A program made the translations under genes and the position numbers. 5,314 nucleotides of DNA from Acidimicrobiaceae bacterium (GTDB lineage: Bacteria > Actinomycetota > Acidimicrobiia > Acidimicrobiales > Palsa-688), in contig JAUTXM010000462.1 in assembly GCA_030838025.1 (NCBI GenBank), forward strand, positions 1 through 5,314. The letters run 5' to 3'. This document shows positions 1 to 5,273 of this stretch, piece by piece; positions within the stretch are counted from its first letter, which is position 1, and every line of letters starts with the position of its first letter. The notes below the pieces were generated by a model. That model had not been told where the DNA came from, searched no databases, and saw only the letters and a list, made by a program, of their open reading frames with translations.

Positions 1-720
1 CCCGCCCCACCCCAGCACCTCGTAACTCCACCAGGCCCCGAGGACGATGCCCGCCGAGAGGAAGCCCCACGCGAACAGCGTCCAGCGCCGGGTGTCGATC
101 AGCCATCCCTCGCCCATCCGCCCCGTCACGAGGCTGGCCACGGCGAAGGCGAAGGGAATCGTGAAGCCAACGAAGCCCAGGTAGAGCATGGGCGGATGGA
201 AGGCGACCAGCGGGTGGTTCTGGAGCAGCGGATTGGGGCCGGGGCCGTCGCTCGGGACGGCACCGGAGATCGTGCGGAACGGGTTGGCCGGCCCCACCAT
301 CAACAGGAAGAAGAAGGCCGACACCACGTAGGTCACCAGCGTCGCCCACCCGACCATCGGGTCGTCGATGCGGTTCCGGTACTTGCGGGCCATGGCTGCG
401 ATGTAGCCCGCCAGGATGAGGGTCCACAGCACGATCGAACCTTCGAGCGCCGACCACATGCCGGTCACCTGGTAGAGCAGGGGGGTGGACCGGCTGGAGT
501 TGTGCGCCACGAAGGTCAACGAGAAGTCGTGGGTCAGGAACGCCCGCTCCATGGCCAGGGCGGCGAAGACGGCGCCCGCCAGGATGAGCCAGGTGTAGCT
601 GCGCCCGGCACGCAGCAGGCTGGGCCGTTGCTTGGTCAGTCCGACCGCCAGCGTGATCGCCCCGGCGAGGGACGCCAGCAGGCCGAGCACGACCGCACTC
701 TGGCCGATCGCGGCGTTCAC
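1..720 (-). CDS. ccmF: CcmF, heme lyase subunit of cytochrome c maturation (5' part only, cut by left edge)
   Basis: CcmF is the large integral membrane protein that receives heme from CcmE and joins it to the CXXCH cysteines of apocytochrome c on the outer face of the membrane. The visible 240 codons start at a GTG (720-718) and stay open to base 1. The translation has several hydrophobic segments, the Met-Trp-Ser-Ala-Leu-Glu-Gly-Ser stretch at residues 88-95, a His-Pro-Pro-Met-Leu-Tyr motif at 175-180 (His175 is probably the counterpart of the E. coli P-heme ligand His173) and Trp-Trp-Ser-Tyr-Glu-Val-Leu-Gly-Trp-Gly-Gly at 230-240, which in the family lies just before the WWD heme-binding motif. 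Family members are about 630-680 residues, so roughly a third is present. The GTG overlaps the ccmE stop as GTGA (720-717). No strong Shine-Dalgarno is seen, so translational coupling probably sets this start. The two-cysteine and later histidine regions lie outside the window. Identification is secure. Confidence 0.96.
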   Translation of the reverse strand, partial: MNAAIGQSAVVLGLLASLAGAITLAVGLTKQRPSLLRAGRSYTWLILAGAVFAALAMERAFLTHDFSLTFVAHNSSRSTPLLYQVTGMWSALEGSIVLWTLILAGYIAAMARKYRNRIDDPMVGWATLVTYVVSAFFFLLMVGPANPFRTISGAVPSDGPGPNPLLQNHPLVAFHPPMLYLGFVGFTIPFAFAVASLVTGRMGEGWLIDTRRWTLFAWGFLSAGIVLGAWWSYEVLGWGG

Positions 721-1271
721 TGGCCCGACGCTGGTGCCGGGACGGTGGTCAACCGTTCCGGGTGCTTCGCCACGTAGTCCGCGGTGTGCTTCACCATGAT
801 GAGGTCGCTGGCGAAGTGGCCGTCAGGCTCGAAATGACCCTCCAGCACGACCGGGATGCCGGGTTTGAAGAGCTGCGGTGGCCCGCTGCGGTAGACGACG
901 TTGACGTCGACACCGTTGTTGGCGATGACGAAGTCCACGTCTTGGCCCACCTGCCGAATGGCGGGCTGCACCGTTCCCTCGATCCGGAAACGCTGGCTGC
1001 CCAGTTTGGCTCGCTGGGCCACCGCCTCGTCGGCGGTCTTGAAGTAGAGGGTGGCGTTTCCGAGGCCCCGGAAGACCAGCACCATCAGCGCCGCGGCCAA
1101 GATCGCGAAGGCGATGATCTCGCGGCGGCGCGACCCGAGGCGGGCTCGGGGTTTGATCGGGCCGCCCAGGCGAGGTCCGAGGGATCCGGCATCGGCCGAC
1201 TCGCCCCGGTCGTCGCCTCCGAGACCGGGGCCTGCGTGTTGGGGGCCTGCCGTGCCTGCGGTTACTGCCAT
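717..1271 (-). CDS. ccmE: CcmE, periplasmic heme chaperone
   Basis: CcmE is a membrane-anchored heme chaperone: CcmC loads heme covalently onto its histidine, and holo-CcmE passes it to CcmF. The protein is 184 residues from the ATG at 1271-1269. It has a Gly/Arg-rich cytoplasmic N-terminal stretch (about 1-50), one membrane segment (about 51-67) and an OB-fold domain (about 75-160) that includes Leu-Tyr-Phe-Lys-Thr at 75-79 and a hydrophobic beta pattern at 110-145. The heme-binding motif appears as His162-Thr-Ala-Asp-Tyr166, fitting the HxxxY form rather than the CxxxY variant. A second His (170) follows closely. The frame stays open upstream into ccmC to 1538, but that part is arginine-rich and is the shadow of the ccmC repeat. 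The ATG at 1271 has a GAAGAG five bases upstream and overlaps the end of ccmD by 10 bases. The roughly 50-residue cytoplasmic leader is longer than in E. coli CcmE, where the anchor is near the N-terminus. Confidence 0.93.
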   Translation of the reverse strand: MAVTAGTAGPQHAGPGLGGDDRGESADAGSLGPRLGGPIKPRARLGSRRREIIAFAILAAALMVLVFRGLGNATLYFKTADEAVAQRAKLGSQRFRIEGTVQPAIRQVGQDVDFVIANNGVDVNVVYRSGPPQLFKPGIPVVLEGHFEPDGHFASDLIMVKHTADYVAKHPERLTTVPAPASGQ

Positions 1272-1396
1272 GTGCGCTCTTCGGGAGGCAGCGTCCGGGA
1301 CAGTTTGCGGCCCCGGAGGATCACCCGGACCGAATAGGCCCCCAAGACACCGGATACCACGCCGTAGCCCAGAAACACGTATCCCATCTGGGTCAC
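1262..1396 (-). CDS. ccmD: CcmD, small membrane subunit of the heme-loading complex
   Basis: CcmD is a tiny membrane protein that associates with CcmABC and is needed for release of holo-CcmE from CcmC. This 44-residue frame has one hydrophobic segment at about 6-27, starting Gly-Tyr-Val-Phe-Leu-Gly-Tyr-Gly, followed at once by a basic stretch Arg28-Gly-Arg-Lys-Leu and a polar tail ending Glu-Glu-Arg-Thr-Trp-Gln. That matches the CcmD pattern of one helix plus a positively charged cytoplasmic end. It sits exactly between ccmC and ccmE, where ccmD normally lies. I chose the GTG at 1396-1394 because it forms a GTGA overlap with the ccmC stop. An internal ATG at 1387-1385 would give 41 residues and cannot be excluded. 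The same frame is open far upstream (to 2026), but that is out-of-frame ccmC sequence. The family is too short and variable for motif proof, so the call rests on topology and position. Confidence 0.85.
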   Translation of the reverse strand: MTQMGYVFLGYGVVSGVLGAYSVRVILRGRKLSRTLPPEERTWQ

Positions 1397-2283
1397 GACT
1401 GCCGTCCCGCAGGCGCACTCGCACTCGCACCCGCAGGCGCCGTCGCACTCGCACTCGCAGGTGCAGCCGCAGCCGCAGGCGCAGGTGCATCGGCAGGCGA
1501 GGCCGCCGTTGAAACCGACGACGCCGACGGATCGACATCGGGGCCGCCCTCGGCTCGGCGAGCCGCCAGCGCGTAGGCCAAACCCTCGTTCTCCAGGCGG
1601 CTCTCGAGTTGCTCGAGACGCGTCCGGTGGAACATCAGCCACGCGTAGATCAACGCGAAGGCGATGAACGACAGCAGCATCGTCCACAGCTGCGCCCCAT
1701 GGATCTTCGGGTGGAGCGACTCCAGCGTGTCGCCCTGATGCAGCGTCCGCCACCACTCGGTCGCGAAGTGGTCGATCGGCACCACGGCCGCGAACAACAC
1801 CCCGGCCACGGCCGAGCGGATGGCCCGCGACTCGGCCCCACCGCCGGTGCGCCGCAACGCCAGGTAGCCGACGAACAGGGCGCACAGCAGCGCCGTCAGC
1901 GTGAGGCGGGCATCCCAGGTCCACCACACGCCCCACGCCGGGCGGCCCCAGATCGACCCGGTGGCCAGCGAAAGGGCGCAGAACACCACGCCCACCTCCC
2001 CCGACGCCCCCGCCAGGCGATCCCAACGCCAGCTGCGAGTCCGGGGAAAAAGGTACAGCAGGCTGGCCAGGGCGGTGATGCCGAACGCGACGAACGCCAT
2101 GGTCGACACGGCCGGATGGATGTAGATCAGCCGGACCAGATCGCCCTGGACCTCGTCGGGCGGGGTGGAGACCAGCCCGAAGTACACCACGGCCCCGCTG
2201 GCCACCAGGGCACTGACGCCGAGCACACGGGTGGTGCGATTGCCAGTCCCGGTCCTGGTGGGGGACCTCTCAGTTCGAGTCAC
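1393..2283 (-). CDS. ccmC: CcmC, heme handling protein that loads CcmE, with Ala-rich tail
   Basis: CcmC is a six-helix membrane protein of the heme handling protein family that presents heme at its outward-facing WWD domain for attachment to CcmE. The 296-residue translation shows the tryptophan-rich WWD motif from Trp112 to Asp124 (Trp-Gly-Arg-Pro-Ala-Trp-Gly-Val-Trp-Trp-Thr-Trp-Asp) and two flanking histidines, His56 in Ile-Tyr-Ile-His-Pro and His182 in Trp-Trp-Arg-Thr-Leu-His-Gln-Gly. These fit E. coli heme ligands His60 and His184. The last membrane helix (about 199-218) is followed by a charged, probably helical stretch (219-243) and then an unusual Ala/Pro/Ser tail (252-296) encoded by a hexamer repeat. 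E. coli CcmC is about 245 residues, so the excess is this tail. The frame opens at 2343, but the GTG at 2283 is preferred because a GAGGAGG (2293-2299) lies nine bases upstream and ccmB ends four bases before it. The stop overlaps the ccmD GTG. Confidence 0.95.
   Translation of the reverse strand: MTRTERSPTRTGTGNRTTRVLGVSALVASGAVVYFGLVSTPPDEVQGDLVRLIYIHPAVSTMAFVAFGITALASLLYLFPRTRSWRWDRLAGASGEVGVVFCALSLATGSIWGRPAWGVWWTWDARLTLTALLCALFVGYLALRRTGGGAESRAIRSAVAGVLFAAVVPIDHFATEWWRTLHQGDTLESLHPKIHGAQLWTMLLSFIAFALIYAWLMFHRTRLEQLESRLENEGLAYALAARRAEGGPDVDPSASSVSTAASPADAPAPAAAAAPASASATAPAGASASAPAGRQS
1409..1498. repeat. Fifteen-unit GCANNN hexamer tandem repeat inside ccmC
   Basis: Read on the plus strand, this 90-base stretch divides without a gap into 15 hexamers. 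Fourteen begin GCA and one (1439-1444) begins GCC. The variants are gcactc (four copies), gcaggc (four), gcaggt (two), gcagcc (two), and gcaccc, gcatcg and gccgtc (one each). On the minus strand it encodes residues 263-292 of CcmC, in which every second residue is Ala and the partner is Pro, Ser, Gly, Thr, Ala or Asp. The period of six keeps the reading frame whatever the copy number. It therefore looks like a degenerate microsatellite that can grow or shrink without breaking ccmC. Confidence 0.9.
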
Positions 2284-2287
2284 TGGG

Positions 2288-2956
2288 TTATGCCTCCTCG
2301 AGCAGGGTCCCGAAGGCGAGCACCCCGAGTGTGACGTAGACAACTGCGAAGACGGCCAGCAGGGTCACCCATTTCCAACCGTCGTCCAGGCTTTGGCCGA
2401 GGGCCACCTCCCAGGCCCGGGTGGCCCCGATGAGCACCGGTGCCACGACGGGCAAGATCAAAAGCGGCAACAACGTTTCGCGCACCCGCAACCCCGCGGC
2501 CAAGACGCCGTACAGCGTCCCACACGCCGCCAGTCCAATCGTCGCGACCGCCGCGGTTGCCAACAACAGCGCCACCCCGGTGAGCGAAGTGCTGTAGAAA
2601 ACCACGATCCCGACCGCGAGCAGGGCTTCCAGGGCGGCCAGCTCCAAGGCGACGGCGGCCGCCTTGCCGAGGAAGATCCCGGCCGGGTCGAGGCCCGACA
2701 TCCGCAGCCCGTCGCCGGCTGCGTCGGCCGCCTCGACGGCGAAGCTGCGCTGCACCGCCAGCACCGAGCAGAACAACACCGCAACCCAGAACAGCCCCGG
2801 GGCGGCCGTCTGCAGGAAGTTTCGGTCGGGCTCGAGGGCGAAGCCGAACAGGACCAGCACGATGACAGCGAACGGCGCCACCTGGTTGGTGGCCACCCGG
2901 GAGCGGGCCTCGATTCGCAGATCCTTGCCGGCCATGAGGGCCGCGTCACGCCACAT
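2288..2956 (-). CDS. ccmB: CcmB, membrane permease subunit of the CcmAB ATPase
   Basis: CcmB is the six-helix membrane partner of CcmA. The complex uses ATP to release holo-CcmE from CcmC rather than to export heme itself. The protein is 222 residues, matching the roughly 220 of E. coli CcmB. It opens with an amphipathic stretch holding Lys-Asp-Leu-Arg-Ile-Glu-Ala-Arg-Ser-Arg (11-20), the usual CcmB beginning. Hydrophobic helices follow at about 27-41, 54-68, 99-121, 126-155, 162-178 and 194-219. Residues 70-98 carry the conserved sequence Arg-Ser-Phe, then Asp-Gly-Leu-Arg, ending Gly-Lys, and Arg157-Val-Arg-Glu-Thr-Leu-Leu-Pro-Leu-Leu begins the characteristic loop and helix. I chose the ATG at 2956-2954 because GAGG lies six bases upstream and it overlaps the end of ccmA by 11 bases. 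A longer frame opening at 3139 is ccmA read out of frame. ccmC begins four bases after its stop. Confidence 0.95.
   Translation of the reverse strand: MWRDAALMAGKDLRIEARSRVATNQVAPFAVIVLVLFGFALEPDRNFLQTAAPGLFWVAVLFCSVLAVQRSFAVEAADAAGDGLRMSGLDPAGIFLGKAAAVALELAALEALLAVGIVVFYSTSLTGVALLLATAAVATIGLAACGTLYGVLAAGLRVRETLLPLLILPVVAPVLIGATRAWEVALGQSLDDGWKWVTLLAVFAVVYVTLGVLAFGTLLEEA
2293..2299 (-). promoter_or_regulatory. Strong Shine-Dalgarno (GAGGAGG) for ccmC
   Basis: On the minus strand GAGGAGG lies nine bases upstream of the GTG at 2283-2281, inside the last codons of ccmB. It is the best ribosome-binding site in the window and decides the ccmC start: it rules against the ATG at 2343 and makes translation of ccmC less dependent on coupling than that of its neighbours. 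Confidence 0.8.
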
Positions 2957-3713
2957 GTGCCGCCTCGAGGTGCTCGGAAGCATCAAGGGATGGGAAATTG
3001 CCGGCCAGTCGTGCCGAGGCGTCCTCGGGGGGGGCAGAGGTCGCTTCGGGCCGCCCCGACCGTGGCGCGCGTCGATCCGGCACCACCTGACCGCCGGCCA
3101 TGACGAGGGTCCGATCGGCCAGGGCCGACGCCCGATCACGTTCGTGGGAGGCCAGCACGACCGCGGCGCCGCCCGCCACCGCGCCGCGGATCAGGTCGTC
3201 CAGCAGATCCCGGTGCTCGGCATCAAGGCCCGCGTGGGGCTCGTCGAGCAACCACAACTCGGGTTGGCGGGCAACCAGCACCGCCAGGGCGGTGCGCCGC
3301 CGCTGGCCGGCCGACAGCCGCCCCGCGGCCACCGAGCGAAGCCGGCCCGCGAGGCCCAAGCGCACCAGCGCGGGCTCGACTGTGGCGGTCGGCGCGCCCG
3401 CCGCCCGGACCGCGAAACGAACGTTGTCCTCCACCGTCAGATCGTCGTACAACGCCGTGGAATGCCCGAGGAGGCCCACCCGGCGGCGCACCGCGCGGCG
3501 GTCCGCGGTCAGGTCACAGCCCAGGACCTCGGCGCTGCCCGACACGACCGCCAGCAGGCCCGCGCAGGTGCGCAGCAGGCTGGTCTTGCCCGCGCCGTTG
3601 GCCCCCTGGAGCAACACGACCTCGCCTGGCTGCACCTCCAGATCGGCGCCGGCGAGTACGGGAAAACCCCCGAGGAGGGCTACGGCTGAGCGGAGGCGGA
3701 CGGCAGGGGCCAT
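2946..3713 (-). CDS. ccmA: CcmA, ATP-binding subunit of the CcmAB complex
   Basis: CcmA is the cytoplasmic ABC-type ATPase that pairs with CcmB. All nucleotide-binding motifs are present in its 255 residues: Walker A Gly37-Ala-Asn-Gly-Ala-Gly-Lys43-Thr44, signature Leu133-Ser-Ala-Gly-Gln-Arg-Arg-Arg, Walker B Leu-Trp-Leu-Leu-Asp157-Glu158-Pro, D-loop Ala-Gly-Leu-Asp164 and H-loop Ser-His190-Glu. The Ala in the signature (LSAGQ rather than LSGGQ) is usual in CcmA, and its position directly ahead of ccmB settles the identity over other ABC ATPases. The ATPase domain ends near residue 207, about the full length of E. coli CcmA. The remaining roughly 48 residues are polar, Pro/Ala/Ser-rich and probably disordered, and contain a run of eight C on the coding strand. 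The start ATG at 3713 lies 56 bases after ccdA and has no convincing Shine-Dalgarno. Confidence 0.95.
   Translation of the reverse strand: MAPAVRLRSAVALLGGFPVLAGADLEVQPGEVVLLQGANGAGKTSLLRTCAGLLAVVSGSAEVLGCDLTADRRAVRRRVGLLGHSTALYDDLTVEDNVRFAVRAAGAPTATVEPALVRLGLAGRLRSVAAGRLSAGQRRRTALAVLVARQPELWLLDEPHAGLDAEHRDLLDDLIRGAVAGGAAVVLASHERDRASALADRTLVMAGGQVVPDRRAPRSGRPEATSAPPEDASARLAGNFPSLDASEHLEAAHVA
3027..3034. repeat. Eight-base G homopolymer (poly-C on coding strand) in ccmA
   Basis: A run of eight G on the plus strand encodes the Ala-Pro-Pro codons near residues 226-229 of CcmA, inside the C-terminal extension. It is the longest single-base run I noticed in the window. Slippage here would change only the last approximately 28 residues of CcmA and could disturb the overlap with ccmB. 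The frame as given runs cleanly to the TGA that overlaps the ccmB start, so I see no sign of an error. Confidence 0.8.
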
Positions 3714-3769
3714 GACAACGCCGTAACGCTACTGGCGAGCCCCTGGTTTTCACCATCCAGGCCCTGGTC
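3714..3769. other. Intergenic gap between ccdA and ccmA
   Basis: This 56-base gap is the only real space within the leftward gene run. It contains CCTGG or its complement CCAGG three times. One pair forms a short palindrome, ccagg-c-cctgg, at 3757-3767. The other copy, at 3742-3746, can pair with the CCAGG at 3757-3761 as a five-base stem with a ten-base loop. No T-run follows, so it is not a convincing terminator, and I see no convincing -35/-10 pair for an internal ccmA promoter. It could still hold a processing site or a weak promoter. Confidence 0.4.
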
Positions 3770-4522
3770 TCAGAGGTTGAAGTGGTTCAACCCCGGGAGC
3801 TTGATGAACCAGTTCGACAACCGGTGGATGTTGTCGGTGAGCAGCAGGACGCCGAGGGCGGCCAGCAGCAGCCCCGACACCAGGTTCACCGCCCAGAGGT
3901 GGGCTCGCACCCACTCGAACACCCCGGCCAAGCGCCCGAAGGCCAACCCGGCGACGATGAATGGCACCCCGAGGCCGAGCGAGTAACACAGCAACATCAG
4001 CTCGCCCCGGCCGAGGGTGCTCTGCGAGTTCGACAACGCCAGAACCGCGCTCAGGGCCGGACCGATGCACGGAGTCCACCCGAACGCGAACGCCATCCCC
4101 ATGAGCGGCGGAGCCCAGGAGCCCAACCGCGAGGGCAGGACATGGAAGCGTCGTTCCCGCATCAGCCACGACGGCCGGATCAACCCGGCAAACACCAAAC
4201 CCATGATGATGATCAGCACCCCGGCGATCTCGGTGAGCCCGGTCTGATGGGCCCGCAGGGTCTGGCCGATCGCGCTGGCTCCTGCCTCGAACGCCGCGAA
4301 GACCACCGTAAAGCCGGCGACGAACAGCAGCGCCGCCCGCAGCATGGTCCGCTGGTCGGCCTTGGTGCGAACCGTCATCTCGGTGGCGCTGAGGCCCGAC
4401 ATCAGCGAGAGATAGCTCGGTACGAGGGGCAGAACGCACGGGGAGAGAAACGACGCCATGCCCGCTCCGAAGGCCACCACGAACCCGAGTGGCGAGTCGG
4501 CGATCAGGCCTTGGGTGCTCAC
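3770..4522 (-). CDS. ccdA: CcdA, transmembrane thiol-disulfide electron carrier
   Basis: CcdA (a short DsbD relative) passes electrons from cytoplasmic thioredoxin across the membrane through a pair of cysteines, keeping extracytoplasmic thioredoxin-like proteins and apocytochrome c cysteines reduced for heme attachment. The 250-residue product has about six membrane helices and both redox motifs: Ser27-Pro-Cys29-Val-Leu-Pro-Leu-Val-Pro-Ser-Tyr in the first helix and Gly148-Trp-Thr-Pro-Cys152-Ile-Gly-Pro-Ala-Leu in the fourth. The two halves show the internal repeat expected of the family. I chose GTG at 4522-4520 because it overlaps the upstream gene's stop as GTGA and GAGGG lies just upstream. 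The frame opens at 4714, but that part is the neighbouring gene out of frame. Its place before ccmA supports a role in the Ccm pathway. No partner thioredoxin (CcmG/ResA type) is visible in the window. Confidence 0.95.
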   Translation of the reverse strand: MSTQGLIADSPLGFVVAFGAGMASFLSPCVLPLVPSYLSLMSGLSATEMTVRTKADQRTMLRAALLFVAGFTVVFAAFEAGASAIGQTLRAHQTGLTEIAGVLIIIMGLVFAGLIRPSWLMRERRFHVLPSRLGSWAPPLMGMAFAFGWTPCIGPALSAVLALSNSQSTLGRGELMLLCYSLGLGVPFIVAGLAFGRLAGVFEWVRAHLWAVNLVSGLLLAALGVLLLTDNIHRLSNWFIKLPGLNHFNL

Positions 4523-5229
4523 TTGCCCTCGAATTTGGGGTGGCGGCGCTCCCCGAAGGCGGCGATCCCCTCCCGCGCGTCGGCCGAGCCCCAGACCCGG
4601 TCGTACGCCTCGGCGCCGACCGCTCCGGGTCCTTGCACCGCGGCCAACGTGTTGAGCAGCAACTTGTGGCCCGCGGCGCTCAAGGGTGCCAATCCCGCCA
4701 GCTCGTGCGCCCACGCCTCGGCGTCGCCAAGGTCCCCTGACCGCTGGGCGAAACCGAGGCGCAGGGCCGTGTCGGCGTCGAGTTCCTCGGCCGCCAGCAG
4801 CATGGCCCGGGCCGGGCCGTGGCCGGCCAGCAGGGTCAGGCGCTGCACCGTCCAGGGGTCGACCATCAGGCCCAGTTTGGCGGCGGGGATGGCGAATCGA
4901 GCGGTCGGGTCGACGACTCGGAGATCACAGGCCATCGCCAGCTGGGTACCGGCGCCCAGGGCGGCGCCGTGCACGGCGGCGATGACAGGAACGGGAACGT
5001 CGACGACCGTGTCGAGCAGGTGGCGCAGGACCGCCCCCAGCGCCGTGCCGTGCACCAGAGCCAGGTCGGCCCCGGCGCAGAAGTGCCGGCCGGCGCCGGT
5101 GAGCACGATCGTCCGGGCTCCGTCCGCGACGGCGTCCTCGAACCCGGCTACCAGCCGTTCGCAGGTGGCGACGTCGAGGGCATTGCGCCGATCCGGCCGG
5201 TCGATGGTGATGGTGGCGGTCTCGGGCAT
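4519..5229 (-). CDS. Crotonase-fold protein resembling mycobacterial EchA6; probably not an active enoyl-CoA hydratase
   Basis: This 236-residue protein is a single crotonase (enoyl-CoA hydratase/isomerase) domain. The CoA-binding/oxyanion-hole segments are clear: His49-Phe-Cys-Ala-Gly-Ala-Asp-Leu56 and Gly88-Ala-Ala-Leu-Gly-Ala-Gly94. Of the two catalytic glutamates of rat hydratase, the Glu144 position is Gln96 (Gly-Thr-Gln-Leu-Ala-Met) and the Glu164 position is Ala116 (Phe-Ala-Ile-Pro-Ala-Ala-Lys). From memory the same region in M. tuberculosis EchA6, a non-catalytic acyl-CoA binder linked to mycolate synthesis, is also Gln-Leu-Ala-Met and lacks the second Glu. Trp126, Gly-His-Gly with Ala-Arg-Ala-Met-Leu-Leu (140-145) and the C-terminal Pro-Lys-Phe-Glu-Gly also resemble it. 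The start ATG at 5229 is the only start after the in-frame TAA at 5286-5284. No Shine-Dalgarno lies within 12 bases; GGAGGG is about 20 bases upstream, so a leaderless or weakly initiated message is possible. Its stop overlaps the ccdA start. The fold is certain; the EchA6 assignment is by recalled similarity. Confidence 0.88.
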   Translation of the reverse strand: MPETATITIDRPDRRNALDVATCERLVAGFEDAVADGARTIVLTGAGRHFCAGADLALVHGTALGAVLRHLLDTVVDVPVPVIAAVHGAALGAGTQLAMACDLRVVDPTARFAIPAAKLGLMVDPWTVQRLTLLAGHGPARAMLLAAEELDADTALRLGFAQRSGDLGDAEAWAHELAGLAPLSAAGHKLLLNTLAAVQGPGAVGAEAYDRVWGSADAREGIAAFGERRHPKFEGK

Positions 5230-5244
5230 GGGTGGGAGGTTTAC

Positions 5245-5264
5245 GTGAACCCTCCGGGGGTCAC
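5245..5264. promoter_or_regulatory. Imperfect palindrome in the divergent intergenic region (possible operator)
   Basis: Within the 44 bases between the leftward EchA6-like start (5229) and the rightward GTG (5274) lies a dyad with eight-base arms, gtgaaccc and ggggtcac, separated by tccg. Seven of eight positions pair. A site of this size between divergent starts would be well placed for a dimeric repressor acting on both genes, or it could form a hairpin in either 5' leader. The GGAGGG that might serve the EchA6-like gene is within it. I could not identify convincing -35/-10 boxes on either strand, and no known operator family is recognised. Confidence 0.4.
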
Positions 5265-5273
5265 AGTAGTGAT

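Noticed and set aside
196..777. Plus-strand open frame of 193 codons opposite ccmF
   Set aside because: The minus strand gives unbroken CcmF with diagnostic motifs; the plus-strand product is Gly/Arg/His/Gln-rich with no recognisable fold.
1409..1498. CRISPR-like array
   Set aside because: The units are six bases with no spacers and lie inside a coding region, so it is a tandem microsatellite.
1051..1512. Arg/Thr-rich plus-strand frame with alternating Arg-Thr-Arg over the hexamer repeat, resembling a nucleic-acid-binding basic tail
   Set aside because: The Arg-Thr pattern is what the hexamer repeat gives in this frame; the minus-strand reading continues a complete CcmC.
2165..3689. Long plus-strand open frames opposite ccmC, ccmB and ccmA (2165-3103 and 2664-3689)
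   Set aside because: They are low-complexity antisense shadows of genes with complete family motifs on the minus strand.
3742..3767. Possible terminator hairpin after ccdA
   Set aside because: The stem is only five base pairs with a ten-base loop and no T-run on the minus strand; the gene order argues for continuous transcription.
3782..5248. A 488-codon plus-strand open frame spanning ccdA and the EchA6-like gene
   Set aside because: It is antisense to two clear genes, is rich in Arg/Pro/Gln/His without domain motifs, and such frames are expected opposite genes in GC-rich DNA.
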